Shown here: positions 8,455 through 16,762 of the stretch, piece by piece
Layout: each line of letters begins with the position of its first letter
How positions within the stretch are numbered: the first letter of the stretch is position 1
NCBI RefSeq assembly: GCF_009604385.1
Contig: NZ_WEGJ01000003.1
Span: 1-64,000 of the forward strand
Origin: Streptomyces smaragdinus
GTDB taxonomy: Bacteria; Actinomycetota; Actinomycetes; Streptomycetales; Streptomycetaceae
Direction of reading: 5' to 3'
DNA length: 64,000 nucleotides
The notes under the pieces: generated by a model
What the model saw: only the letters and a program-made list of their open reading frames with translations
Databases searched by the model: none
Told to the model about the DNA's origin: nothing
Made by a program: the position numbers and the translations under genes

Positions 8455-8832
8455 ATGAGGGTTCAGATCAGCGTTCCGGACGACCCTGCCGCGCTCGCGC
8501 AGTTGCACGCCTCGCTCAAACGGCATCCGCGGACGAGGCGGCTGGCGGCGGAGCCCGCGACACGGCCGGGTGACGGTCATATGGGGGCGCTCGATGTGCT
8601 CAACCTGATCCTGCCGAACACCGCCGCGTACGGATCGCTCGCCGTCGCCGTGGCCACCTGGCTCGGCACCCGGCGTACGCAGACCGCCCCCGTGTCCGTG
8701 ACGCTGCAGGTGAACGGGGCTCCGGTCACCGTCAGCGGCGGATCCCCGCAGGACATCGAGCGGATCCTCCGGTCGCTGGACGAACGCGCCCGGTCCACGG
8801 CCCCCGACGCGCCCGGCCGGGAGCCCCGTTGA
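8455..8832 (+). CDS. Effector-associated constant component EACC1
   Basis: This 125-aa protein begins 'MRVQISVPDDPAALAQLHASL'. Central hydrophobic residues 'MGALDVLNLILPNTAAYGSLAVAVATWL' (about 43-70) are followed by a beta-rich 'VSVTLQVNGAPVTVSGG' C-terminal segment. This matches EACC1, the small constant partner described by Kaur, Burroughs, Iyer and Aravind (2020) in NTP-dependent conflict systems, coded just upstream of a protease effector. The start at 8455 has GGGGG at a good distance; upstream in-frame ATGs lack SD sites. Its stop overlaps the TTG start of the caspase gene. It probably acts as adaptor or inhibitor of the effector; this is family inference. Confidence 0.85.
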   Translation: MRVQISVPDDPAALAQLHASLKRHPRTRRLAAEPATRPGDGHMGALDVLNLILPNTAAYGSLAVAVATWLGTRRTQTAPVSVTLQVNGAPVTVSGGSPQDIERILRSLDERARSTAPDAPGREPR

Positions 8833-11800
8833 CCGTCCCCGTCCCGGGCACCTCCAAGGCGATCCTCCTGGGCGCCCACGAGTACGCCCGGCTCAACCCG
8901 CTCACCGCCGTCCGGGCCAACCTCGAGTCGCTGCACGCGCACGTCCTCGAGGACGAGGTCTGGCGGCTGCGCGAGGAGGACTGCCTCTTCCTCTCGCAGC
9001 CCGAGGCCGGTGTCTCCGCGATCACCGACAACCTGTACGAGACGACCGCCCAGGCCACCGGCACCCTCCTCGTCTACTACGCCGGCCACGGCACCGGCGA
9101 CCCGGACCACGCCGACCGGCTCATGCTCGCCCTCCCCGGTTCGCACTACGACCGCCCCTGGACCTGGCTCGACTACGCCCATCTGCGCCGCGCCGTCCAG
9201 GACTCCCCCGCCGCCCGCAAGCTCGTGGTCCTCGACTGCTGTTACGGCGGGAAAGCCATCGACGGCGGCATGTCCGGCGACAGCTCCCCGTCCCCCACCG
9301 CGACGAGCCTCATCGACCTCGCCGACATGGACGGTACGTGCGTGCTGACCGCCGCCTCCGGCGAGGAGCGCGCGATGTGTCCCCCGGACGCCGAGTACAG
9401 CGCCTTCACCGGCGAACTCCTGCGACTCCTCCGCCAGGGCGCCACCGGCCCCATCCCCTCCGACCCGCACGGCCGCCACGGCGAGCAGCTCGAGGTCCTC
9501 GACATCTCGACCCTCTACGCCTACCTCCGCGACCGCCTCTCCGCCCGCTCCGTCGCCGGCTTCCCCCTCCCCGAGCCCCAGCTGGGCACCCGCAACAACG
9601 GCGGCGGCATCGTGGTGGGCCGCAACCGCTCGTACGTCCCCCCGGCCCCGCCCCCCGGCACCAGCGCGCCCGACGCCCCCGTCACCCCCATGTCCCTGAC
9701 GGCCCCCGACGCCGTCCACGTCGGCCGCGGCAGCGAGCTCCGCCAGATCCTCGACCTCGCCGAACGCATCCGCCCCGGCGAGGGCCGCCCCGCCTCCTGC
9801 CTCGTGCACGGCATGGGCGGCAGCGGCAAGACCCACCTCCTGCGGATGGCCGCCGCGGAGCTGCGCGAGCGCTTCCCCGACGCCGCCTTCGAGATCGACC
9901 TCCACGGCTTCGCCGCCGCCCGCTCCGCCGCGTACGACTCCTCGACGGAGGGCATCCGCCAGCCGGCCGAAGCCCTCGAGTCCCTGCTCAGCCAGGTCGG
10001 CCACCCCAAGATCCCGCCCGGCCTCCAGGCACGTCAGGAGGAGTGGCGCGCGTGGCTCGCGGGCCGCCGGGCCCTGCTGCTCCTGGACAACGCCCACGAC
10101 GCCAAGCAGGTCGCGCCCCTGCTCCCCGGCCAGGGCGCGGAGTGCCTGGCGCTGATCTCCAGCCGGAGCCGCGACTTCCCCTCGGACATCCGCATCGGCC
10201 TCGGCGAGCTGCCGGAGAAGCTGGCCGTCGACCTGCTCACGACGATGGCGCAGGCGGAACGCCCCGAGGGCCCGGTCTCCGCCTCCCCTGCCGACCTCGT
10301 CGAGATCGCCCGCCGCTGCGGCCATCTCCCCGTCGCGCTACGCCCCATCGGCGCCGCACTGGCCACCCTGTCGGCGGCGGCCATCCTGGACGCGACGGGC
10401 GGCCCGGAGCCGTTCCGCGAGCTGCCGAGCGCGGAGTCGGCGGTACGGCTGGCCTTCGAGTCCTCGTACAACCGCCTCCCCGACGACCTCAAGGAGACCC
10501 TCTGGGCCTGCGCCTGGCATCCGGGCCGGACGTACTCGGCGCCCACCATCGGTGTGATGCTCGACATCTCCCCCAGCTACGCCGAGCTCCGCCTGGACCG
10601 GCTGACGCGCCTCCACCTCCTCCAGGGCTCGCACACCCGCCCCGACCTCCACGACCTGTACCTCCCCCTGGTCCGCGCCGCCGCCCGCGAGGTCCCCGGC
10701 CGCCGGGAGGCACGGGCGCGGCTGTACCGGCAGCTGGCCGACCTCACGACGGCCGCCTGGAAGATCGTCACGGAGGAGGCGTCCGGCGACCGTTTCGACT
10801 CCCCCGCGAGCGCCAGGGAATGGCTGGTCGAATCCACCACCGACCTCGAGGCGGCGGCGATCGCCGCCCTCGCGGACCGTTGGCCCGACGCGCACGGCTT
10901 CGCGGAAGCCACGGCCCGCTGGCTGCGCTTCAACAGCCAGTACGACACGGCGGCGATGGTGTACGTCGCGTCCCTGGAGCTGGCCCGCACCACCAACAAC
11001 CGCCTGGCCCAGGCGAACGCCCTCCAGGGCCTGGGCGACTGCCACCGCCTCCAGGACCGCTACGACGAGGCGGCCGAGCACTACCAGCGAGCGCTGGAAC
11101 TGGCCCGCACGACGACCAACCGCACGACCCAGGCGTACGCCCTGATCGGCCTCGCCCACTGCCACCGCCCCCAGGACCGCTACGACCAGGCCACGGAGCA
11201 CTACCAGCAGGCGCTGGAGCTGGCCCGAAGCACGGGCAACCGCACCACACAGGCGTACGCCCTGATCGGCCTCGCGCACTGCCACCGCCTCCAGAACCGC
11301 TACGAGCAGACGGCGGAGCACTACCAGCAGGCGCTGGAGCTGGCCCGCGAGACCGGCAACCACGCCACCCAGGCCAGCGCCTTGGTCGGCCTGGCCGACT
11401 GCGACCGCCTCCAAGGCGACTACGACCACGCGATCGACCACTACCAACAGGCCTTCGACGTAGCCCGCCTGACGGGCAACAACCACGCCACGCAAACGAA
11501 CGCCCTGATCGGCCTGGCGGACTGCCACCGCACGGAGAACCGCTACGACCAGGCGGCGGCCCGCTACCGGCAGGCGTTCGACCTCGCCCGCACCATCAAC
11601 AACCGCACCACGCAAGCAATGGCGCTAATCGGCCTGGCCCACTGCGACCGAGTCCAGGACCACCACCCCGAAGCCATCAAGCACTACCGCCAGTCCCTGG
11701 AACTCGCCCGCGCCACCAACGACCGCCTCATCCAGGCATACGCCCTCAACGGCCTCGCCGACTCCCACCGAGCCCAGGGCCGCTACGACCACGCAACAGC

Positions 11801-12011
11801 CCACTACCGCGACGCCCTCGACCTGTCCCACGCCACGAACAACCGCACCATGCAGGCCCTGGCCCTGACGGGCCTCGCGGAATGCCACACCGCCCAGGAC
11901 CAGCGCAGACCGGCGCGCAAGTACCTCCGCCGCGCGATCCGCATCTACACGGACATCGGCAGGGACGACCGCGCCGAACTCCTCCAGGAGCGCCTGCGGG
12001 AGCTCAAGTAG
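8829..12011 (+). CDS. Caspase-STAND NTPase-TPR conflict effector (EACC1-associated)
   Basis: This 1060-aa multidomain protein has three parts. Residues 1-250 form a C14 caspase-like peptidase with the catalytic His in 'YYAGHG' (His87) and Cys in 'LDCCYGG' (Cys138 most likely). A Pro-rich linker (about 268-290) is followed by a STAND/NB-ARC-like NTPase with Walker A GMGGSGKT (328-335) and Walker B LLLLDNAHD (416-424). Residues 724-1044 are eight 40-41-residue TPR units. The frame opens with TTG at 8829, overlapping the EACC1 stop (TTGA); no ATG or GTG lies close by, so translation is probably coupled. By family precedent, TPRs sense a ligand, the NTPase oligomerises and the caspase cleaves cellular proteins, giving defence or suicide. 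Confidence 0.9.
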   Translation: MTVPVPGTSKAILLGAHEYARLNPLTAVRANLESLHAHVLEDEVWRLREEDCLFLSQPEAGVSAITDNLYETTAQATGTLLVYYAGHGTGDPDHADRLMLALPGSHYDRPWTWLDYAHLRRAVQDSPAARKLVVLDCCYGGKAIDGGMSGDSSPSPTATSLIDLADMDGTCVLTAASGEERAMCPPDAEYSAFTGELLRLLRQGATGPIPSDPHGRHGEQLEVLDISTLYAYLRDRLSARSVAGFPLPEPQLGTRNNGGGIVVGRNRSYVPPAPPPGTSAPDAPVTPMSLTAPDAVHVGRGSELRQILDLAERIRPGEGRPASCLVHGMGGSGKTHLLRMAAAELRERFPDAAFEIDLHGFAAARSAAYDSSTEGIRQPAEALESLLSQVGHPKIPPGLQARQEEWRAWLAGRRALLLLDNAHDAKQVAPLLPGQGAECLALISSRSRDFPSDIRIGLGELPEKLAVDLLTTMAQAERPEGPVSASPADLVEIARRCGHLPVALRPIGAALATLSAAAILDATGGPEPFRELPSAESAVRLAFESSYNRLPDDLKETLWACAWHPGRTYSAPTIGVMLDISPSYAELRLDRLTRLHLLQGSHTRPDLHDLYLPLVRAAAREVPGRREARARLYRQLADLTTAAWKIVTEEASGDRFDSPASAREWLVESTTDLEAAAIAALADRWPDAHGFAEATARWLRFNSQYDTAAMVYVASLELARTTNNRLAQANALQGLGDCHRLQDRYDEAAEHYQRALELARTTTNRTTQAYALIGLAHCHRPQDRYDQATEHYQQALELARSTGNRTTQAYALIGLAHCHRLQNRYEQTAEHYQQALELARETGNHATQASALVGLADCDRLQGDYDHAIDHYQQAFDVARLTGNNHATQTNALIGLADCHRTENRYDQAAARYRQAFDLARTINNRTTQAMALIGLAHCDRVQDHHPEAIKHYRQSLELARATNDRLIQAYALNGLADSHRAQGRYDHATAHYRDALDLSHATNNRTMQALALTGLAECHTAQDQRRPARKYLRRAIRIYTDIGRDDRAELLQERLRELK
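10998..11960 (+). repeat. Eight tandem 120-bp TPR-coding repeats
   Basis: Units start at 10998, 11118, 11238, 11358, 11481, 11601, 11721 and 11841. Each encodes an N-R-T-T-Q-A-x-A-L-x-G-L-A-x-C-H-R type TPR of 40 residues; the fourth has one extra Asn. Units 2 and 3 are the most alike at both DNA and protein level, which points to recent duplication. This is coding repeat within the caspase gene, not an intergenic array. Confidence 0.9.
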
Positions 12012-12182
12012 GGGAACGGCGCCCGCCTGGAACGTCCTCCACAGGGCGACGACTGCGTCGGGATATCCCCCCAAGCCATCCTCGTCCACGACTCCAAGGA
12101 CCCCGGCGGAAACCGCGTATCCCACGTCACCCGTGACGTTATCCACAGGCAGACCCGCGTAGAGGGCTCCTCCCCGGGATAA
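12012..12182 (+). pseudogene. DUF397 gene remnant
   Basis: Directly after the caspase stop codon and in the same frame, an open stretch of 56 codons without any ATG, GTG or TTG reads '...GDDCVGIS...AILVHDSKDPGGNRV...'. The GxxCV and VxDSKDP blocks are the signature of DUF397 proteins, which in Streptomyces pair with XRE-type regulators. The usual N-terminal Trp-x-Lys-Ser-Ser-Tyr-Ser block is gone and the C terminus diverges after 'SHVTRDV'. It ends at TAA 12180-12182. I read it as a decayed gene, possibly deleted when the caspase gene was inserted; no function is expected. Confidence 0.65.
12139..12147 (+). other. Perfect DnaA-box-like 9-mer
   Basis: TTATCCACA, identical to the general bacterial DnaA box, lies inside the DUF397 remnant upstream of the gntR gene. 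It is a single copy, so it could be a DnaA titration or regulation site, or chance. Confidence 0.3.
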
Positions 12183-12234
12183 TGAGGGCCGTCCCCGCCG
12201 CCCGTGTGAGCGGTCCCCCTCGGAGGAGCCCTTG

Positions 12235-12870
12235 ATGTCCATGCCGCCCGTCGCGCCCATCGCGCACTCCCTGCGGGAGCACATCCGTGAGCACATCGTG
12301 GAGGGGATCATCAGCGGGCGATGGAAGCCCGGGGAGCGGATTGTCGAGCGGCGGATCGCCACCGAGCTCGAGGTGAGTCAGACGCCCGTGCGGGAGGCGC
12401 TGCGGGAGCTGGAGAGCCTCAGGCTCATCGAGTCCGCGCCGAACAAGGGGGCCCGGGTGCGCAGCCTGACGGCGGCGGATCTGGAGGAGATCTATCCCGT
12501 ACGGGCCGGGCTGGAGGCGATCGCCGCCGAGCTCGCCGCGCCGGCGCTCGCGGAGGACGCCTCCGCGCTCGAGCCCCATGTGACGGCGCTGCGGGAAGCC
12601 GACGCACGGGGGGATGGAGAAGCGCAGGTCAGGCACACCGTGGCGTTTCACCGGGAGCTGGTGCGCGCCGCGGGGAACAGCGTGCTGCTGCACACCTGGG
12701 AGGGGCTGGGCATCGAGGTCTTCACCTCGCTGTCGATCCGGTGGCTCGGGACCCATCAGCAGGCCTTCGCCCAGGAGCATCAGGACGTCGTCGAGGCCTT
12801 CCGCAGGCGTGATCCGCAGGTCGCGGAGCTGGTCAAGGCCCACGTGCTGGGCTGCGCCCCACGTAAGTAG
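12235..12870 (+). CDS. GntR family regulator, FCD subfamily
   Basis: This 211-aa regulator has an N-terminal winged helix ('ERRIATELEVSQTPVREALRELESL', about residues 35-60) and a C-terminal all-helical FCD ligand domain with the metal/ligand motif residues of 'EIYPVRAGLEAIAAELA' and 'FHRELVRAAGN'. ATG 12235 is preferred over TTG 12232 because GGAGGAG ends 6 bp before it. Members of this subfamily (PdhR, LldR) sense carboxylic acids such as pyruvate or lactate. It stands immediately before aceE on the same strand, with a 17-nt palindrome in the aceE promoter, so control of pyruvate dehydrogenase is a reasonable inference. Confidence 0.88.
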   Translation: MSMPPVAPIAHSLREHIREHIVEGIISGRWKPGERIVERRIATELEVSQTPVREALRELESLRLIESAPNKGARVRSLTAADLEEIYPVRAGLEAIAAELAAPALAEDASALEPHVTALREADARGDGEAQVRHTVAFHRELVRAAGNSVLLHTWEGLGIEVFTSLSIRWLGTHQQAFAQEHQDVVEAFRRRDPQVAELVKAHVLGCAPRK

Positions 12871-12898
12871 ACAGATCGACCGAAACGCACCCAAAGAA

Positions 12899-12934
12899 CC
12901 GCCCATCTGAGCCACCTCAGACGCAGGTGGGCGG
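12899..12934 (+). terminator. Hairpin between gntR and aceE
   Basis: CCGCCCATCTG (12899-12909) pairs with CAGGTGGGCGG (12924-12934) with one G-T pair. A shorter alternative, CCACCT/AGGTGG (12912-12917 with 12925-12930), competes for the right arm. It probably terminates gntR; an attenuator role is possible but unproven. Confidence 0.5.
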
Positions 12935-12984
12935 CACCCCGTGCCTGCACCTTTGGCACCGCGTGCCGACTTTACCCCCCGAGC

Positions 12985-13021
12985 TTTGATCGATCATCGA
13001 TCAGATTTACAGTCGATGACA
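12985..13021 (+). promoter_or_regulatory. aceE promoter, probably leaderless, with operator palindrome
   Basis: TTGATC (12986-12991) as -35 and TACAGT (13008-13013) as -10 are 16 bp apart. The -10 lies only 7 bp before the aceE ATG, and there is no SD, which predicts a leaderless transcript. Between and overlapping the -35 lies the perfect palindrome TGATCGAT-C-ATCGATCA (12987-13003), well placed for repression. The adjacent GntR(FCD) protein is the obvious candidate ligand; this is inference. Confidence 0.6.
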
Positions 13022-15696
13022 TGACCGAAGCCGCACACCGCATCCGTCCGAGCGAGCTCGACCAGCTCCCGGACCGCGACCCGCAGGAGACCGCCGAATG
13101 GCGTGAGTCCCTGGACGCCGTGACGCGTCACGCCGGCCCCGAACGGGCCGCCCAGCTGGTCCGCCGTACCGTGGAGCACGCCGGCCGCAGCGGCCTGGAC
13201 GTGCCGGGGCTGCTGCAGACCCCGTACGTGAACTCCATCCCCACCGCCGCGGAGCCGGAGCTGCCCGGCGACCCGGAGCTGGAGGCGCGGATCACCGCGT
13301 GGAACCGGTGGAACGCCGCCGCCATGGTCACCCGTGGCGCGAAGCACGGCGTCGGCGGGCACATCGCGACGTTCGCCTCGGCGGCCTGGCTGTACGAGAT
13401 CGGCTTCAACCACTTCTTCCGCGGGAAGGAGGCCGACGGCTCCGGCGACCAGCTGTACATCCAGGGCCACGCCTCCCCCGGCATCTACGCCCGCGCATTC
13501 CTCGACGGGCGGCTGACCGAGGAGAACCTCGACAACTTCCGGCAGGAGGCCGGCGGCAAGGGACTCCCGTCCTACCCGCACCCGCGCCGGCTGCCGTGGC
13601 TGTGGGAGTTCCCCACCGTGTCGATGGGCCTGGGCCCGCTGTCGGCGATCTACCAGGCGCGTTTCAACCGCTATCTGACCGGCCGCGGCATCAAGGACAC
13701 CAGCGCCTCGCACGTCTGGGCCTTCCTGGGCGACGGCGAGATGGACGAGCCCGAGTCGACGACCGCCCTGACGCTGGCGGCGCGCGAGCGGCTGGACAAC
13801 CTGACGTTCGTCATCAACTGCAACCTGCAGCGGCTCGACGGTCCGGTCCGGGCCAACTTCCGGGTCGTACAGGAGCTGGAGGCGCAGTTCCGCGGCGCCG
13901 GCTGGAACGTCGTCAAGTCCCTGTGGGGCTCCGCCTGGGACGAGCTGTTCGCGCTGGACGTCTCCGGGGCGCTGGTGCGCCGGCTGCGCGAGGTGCCGGA
14001 CGCCCAGTTCCAGACGTACCAGACGCGTGACGTGGCGTACATCCGCGAGCACTTCTTCGGCGCGAACGCCGAGCTGCGCGAGCTGGCGAAGCTGATCGGC
14101 GACGACAAGGTCGCCGAGTGCTTCCACTCCTCCCGCGGCGGCCACGAGGCGCGCAAGGTGTACGCGGCGTACCGGGCGGCGCTGGAGTTCGAGGGCGCGC
14201 CGACGGTGATCCTGGCGCAGACCGTGAAGGGCTACACGCTGGGCGGCGGCTTCGAGTCGAAGAACGCCAACCACCAGATGAAGAAGCTCACGAACGACCA
14301 GTTCAAGGACATGCGCGACCGGCTCGGCCTGCCGATCCCGGACAGCGCGTTCGTCGACGGCGTCGTCCCGTACGGGCACCCGGGCGCCGACTCCCCCGAG
14401 GTCCGCTACCTCCAGGAGCGGCGCGCCGCCCTCGGCGGTCCCGCCCCGGCGCGGCGGCTGCACGCGGCGCCCGCGCTGCCGGCGCCGGCGGACCGTGCCT
14501 TCCAGAGCGTGTACAAGGGGTCCGGGACGCAGGACGTGGCCACCACGATGGCGTTCGTCCGGCTGATGAAGGACCTGATGCGGGACAAGGAGACCGGCCG
14601 CCGCTGGGTGCCGGTCGTCCCCGACGAGGCCCGTACGTTCGGCATGGAGTCGCTGTTCCCGTCGGCCGGCATCTACTCGCCGCTCGGACAGACGTACGAG
14701 CCGGTCGACCGTGACCAGCTGATGTACTACAAGGAGGCCACGGACGGCCAGATCCTCAACGAGGGGATCACCGAGGCCGGGGCCATGGCGGACTTCATCG
14801 CCGCCGCGTCGTCGTACGCGACGCACGGCGAGCCGATGATCCCGTTCTACATCTTCTACTCGATGTTCGGCTGGCAGCGCACCGCCGACCAGATGTGGCA
14901 GCTCGCCGACCAGCTCGGCCGCGGCTTCATCGTCGGCGCCACGGCCGGCCGTACGACCCTGACGGGCGAGGGCCTGCAGCACGCGGACGGCCACTCGCAG
15001 CTGATCGCGGCCACGAACCCGGCGTCGCTGAACTACGACCCGGCGTTCGCGTACGAGATCGCCGTCATCGTCAAGGACGGTCTGCGGCGGATGTACGGGG
15101 AGAACCCCGAGAACGTCTTCTACTACCTGACCGTCTACAACGAGCCCAAGCCCCAGCCGGCCATGCCGGAGGGCGTCGAGGAGGGCATCCTCAAGGGGCT
15201 CTACCGATTCAAGACCTCCGAGCTGAGCGACCCCGAGGCCCCGCGCACGCAGCTGCTGGCCTCCGGTACCGCGATCCACTGGGCGCTCGACGCCCAGCGG
15301 ATGCTCGCCGAGGAGTGGGGTGTCGCGGCCGACGTCTGGTCCGCCACCTCGTGGAGCGAGCTGCGCCGCGATGCCCTGTCCAGTGACGCGGCACAGCTCC
15401 GGGGTGAAGACCGGGTCCCGTACGTCACCCGTGCCCTGGAGGGCGCGCGTGGCCCGGTCCTCGCCGTCAGCGACTGGATGCGGCAGGTGCCGGACCAGAT
15501 CGCGCAGTGGGTGCCCGGCGACTACACGTCGCTCGGCACGGACGGGTTCGGCATCTCCGACACCCGCGACGCGGCCCGCCGGTACTTCGGCGTGGACGCC
15601 CAGTCGGTGGTCGTGGCGACGCTGGCGCAGCTGGCGCGGCGCGGCGAGGTCAAGCACTCGACGGTCGCGGAGGCGGCTGCCCGGTACGGGCTGTAG
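13021..15696 (+). CDS. aceE: Pyruvate dehydrogenase E1 component, homodimeric type
   Basis: This 891-aa thiamine-diphosphate enzyme decarboxylates pyruvate and transfers the acetyl group to the E2 lipoyl domain of the pyruvate dehydrogenase complex in the cytoplasm. The length equals that of the homodimeric AceE family. The ThDP/Mg motif 'GDGEMDEPE...NLTFVINCN' (about 239-275) is intact, as are the AceE-typical '[12 protein letters not shown]' and '[17 protein letters not shown]' segments in the central and C-terminal domains. ATG 13021 has no SD and lies 7 bp after a -10, suggesting leaderless expression. E2 and E3 genes are not in the window. A GntR(FCD) gene lies upstream. Confidence 0.97.
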   Translation: MTEAAHRIRPSELDQLPDRDPQETAEWRESLDAVTRHAGPERAAQLVRRTVEHAGRSGLDVPGLLQTPYVNSIPTAAEPELPGDPELEARITAWNRWNAAAMVTRGAKHGVGGHIATFASAAWLYEIGFNHFFRGKEADGSGDQLYIQGHASPGIYARAFLDGRLTEENLDNFRQEAGGKGLPSYPHPRRLPWLWEFPTVSMGLGPLSAIYQARFNRYLTGRGIKDTSASHVWAFLGDGEMDEPESTTALTLAARERLDNLTFVINCNLQRLDGPVRANFRVVQELEAQFRGAGWNVVKSLWGSAWDELFALDVSGALVRRLREVPDAQFQTYQTRDVAYIREHFFGANAELRELAKLIGDDKVAECFHSSRGGHEARKVYAAYRAALEFEGAPTVILAQTVKGYTLGGGFESKNANHQMKKLTNDQFKDMRDRLGLPIPDSAFVDGVVPYGHPGADSPEVRYLQERRAALGGPAPARRLHAAPALPAPADRAFQSVYKGSGTQDVATTMAFVRLMKDLMRDKETGRRWVPVVPDEARTFGMESLFPSAGIYSPLGQTYEPVDRDQLMYYKEATDGQILNEGITEAGAMADFIAAASSYATHGEPMIPFYIFYSMFGWQRTADQMWQLADQLGRGFIVGATAGRTTLTGEGLQHADGHSQLIAATNPASLNYDPAFAYEIAVIVKDGLRRMYGENPENVFYYLTVYNEPKPQPAMPEGVEEGILKGLYRFKTSELSDPEAPRTQLLASGTAIHWALDAQRMLAEEWGVAADVWSATSWSELRRDALSSDAAQLRGEDRVPYVTRALEGARGPVLAVSDWMRQVPDQIAQWVPGDYTSLGTDGFGISDTRDAARRYFGVDAQSVVVATLAQLARRGEVKHSTVAEAAARYGL

Positions 15697-15710
15697 GACT
15701 CATACAAGAA

Positions 15711-15743
15711 GCGGGGCCGCCGGTCTTCCGGCGGCCCCGCTTT
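15711..15743 (+). terminator. aceE terminator
   Basis: Perfect 13-bp GC stem: GCGGGGCCGCCGG (15711-15723) pairs with CCGGCGGCCCCGC (15728-15740) around TCTT, followed by TTT. It starts 14 bp after the aceE stop. Confidence 0.85.
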
Positions 15744-15757
15744 GGCATGGTGGCCGT

Positions 15758-16762
15758 ATGCGTGCCGCCCGGCTCATCCATCTGGTCCTGCTGCTCCAGC
15801 TCCGCGGCGGGCTGACCGCCGCGGAGCTGGCGTCGGAGCTGGAGGTGTCGGAGCGCACCGTGCAGCGCGACGTGCTGGCCCTGTCCGAGGCCGGGGTGCC
15901 GGTGTACGCGGACCGGGGGCGGGCCGGCGGATACCGGCTCGTCGACGGCTACCGGACGCGGCTGACGGGGCTGGGGCGGACGGAGGCGGAGGCGCTGTTC
16001 CTGTCCGGGGTGCCGGGCGCGCTGCGGGAGATGGGGCTCGGGGACACGGCGTCGGCGGCGCGGCTGAAGGTGTCCGCGGCGCTGCTGCCGGAGCTGCGGG
16101 ACGCGTCGGCGAGTGCTTCTCAGCGGTTCCATCTGGACGCGCCGGGGTGGTGGCGGGAGCCTCGTACACCGCCGCTGCTGGCCGGCGTGGCGCGGGCGGT
16201 GTGGGCGGACGAGCGGCTGGCGGTGACCTACCGGCGGCGGGCGGGGGCGGAGGCCGTCGAGCGGGAGCTGGAGCCGTACGGGCTCGTGCTGAAGGCGGGG
16301 GTCTGGTATCTGGCGGCGCGGGTGGACGAAGGCTGGCGGGTGTATCGCGTGGAGCGCTTCGAGGCCGCCGTGGGGTGCGGGTCGCCGTTCGTACGGGATC
16401 CGGACTTCGATCTGCCGGGGTTCTGGGCGGAGCGGGCGGCGGCGTTCGCGCGGTCACTGCTGCGGGAGCGGGTGGTGCTGCGGCTGACGGAGGCGGGGGT
16501 ACGGGCGCTCCCGAGGGTCACCGACCCGGTGGCCGCGCGGGAGGCGGTGGAGGGCGCCGGGGAGGCTTTTGCCGGGGGGTGGGTGAGCGTGACGCTGGCG
16601 GTGGAGTCGCTCGACGTGGCTTACGGGCAGCTGCTGGGGCTGGGGCCTGAGGTGGAGGTGCTGGAGCCGGCGTCGCTGCGGGGGCGGTTCGCGGAGGGGC
16701 TGCGGAGGGCGGCGGGGTTGTACGAGGGGGCTCTCGTACAACCCCGGGAGGGTCAGCGGTAG
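15758..16762 (+). CDS. HTH/WYL domain transcriptional regulator
   Basis: This 334-aa protein has an N-terminal DeoR-type HTH ('TAAELASELEVSERTVQRDVLAL', about 19-41) followed by a WYL ligand/nucleic-acid-binding domain (about 140-205, with 'EPYGLVLKAGVWYLAARV') and a WCX C-terminal domain. This is the YafY/PafC architecture of actinobacterial regulators that respond to DNA damage or nucleic acids. The start at ATG 15758 begins 'MRAARLIHLVLLLQL', typical of the family. The 3' end overlaps the convergent SDR gene by 10 bp. The target is unknown. Confidence 0.9.
   Translation: MRAARLIHLVLLLQLRGGLTAAELASELEVSERTVQRDVLALSEAGVPVYADRGRAGGYRLVDGYRTRLTGLGRTEAEALFLSGVPGALREMGLGDTASAARLKVSAALLPELRDASASASQRFHLDAPGWWREPRTPPLLAGVARAVWADERLAVTYRRRAGAEAVERELEPYGLVLKAGVWYLAARVDEGWRVYRVERFEAAVGCGSPFVRDPDFDLPGFWAERAAAFARSLLRERVVLRLTEAGVRALPRVTDPVAAREAVEGAGEAFAGGWVSVTLAVESLDVAYGQLLGLGPEVEVLEPASLRGRFAEGLRRAAGLYEGALVQPREGQR

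Noticed and set aside
10998..11960. CRISPR-like tandem repeats
   Set aside because: The period is 120 bp, the sequence is coding in one frame and encodes TPRs; there are no short identical repeats with unique spacers.
12994..15657. An 887-codon open frame on the minus strand
   Set aside because: It is antisense to aceE, which is unmistakable in its own frame.
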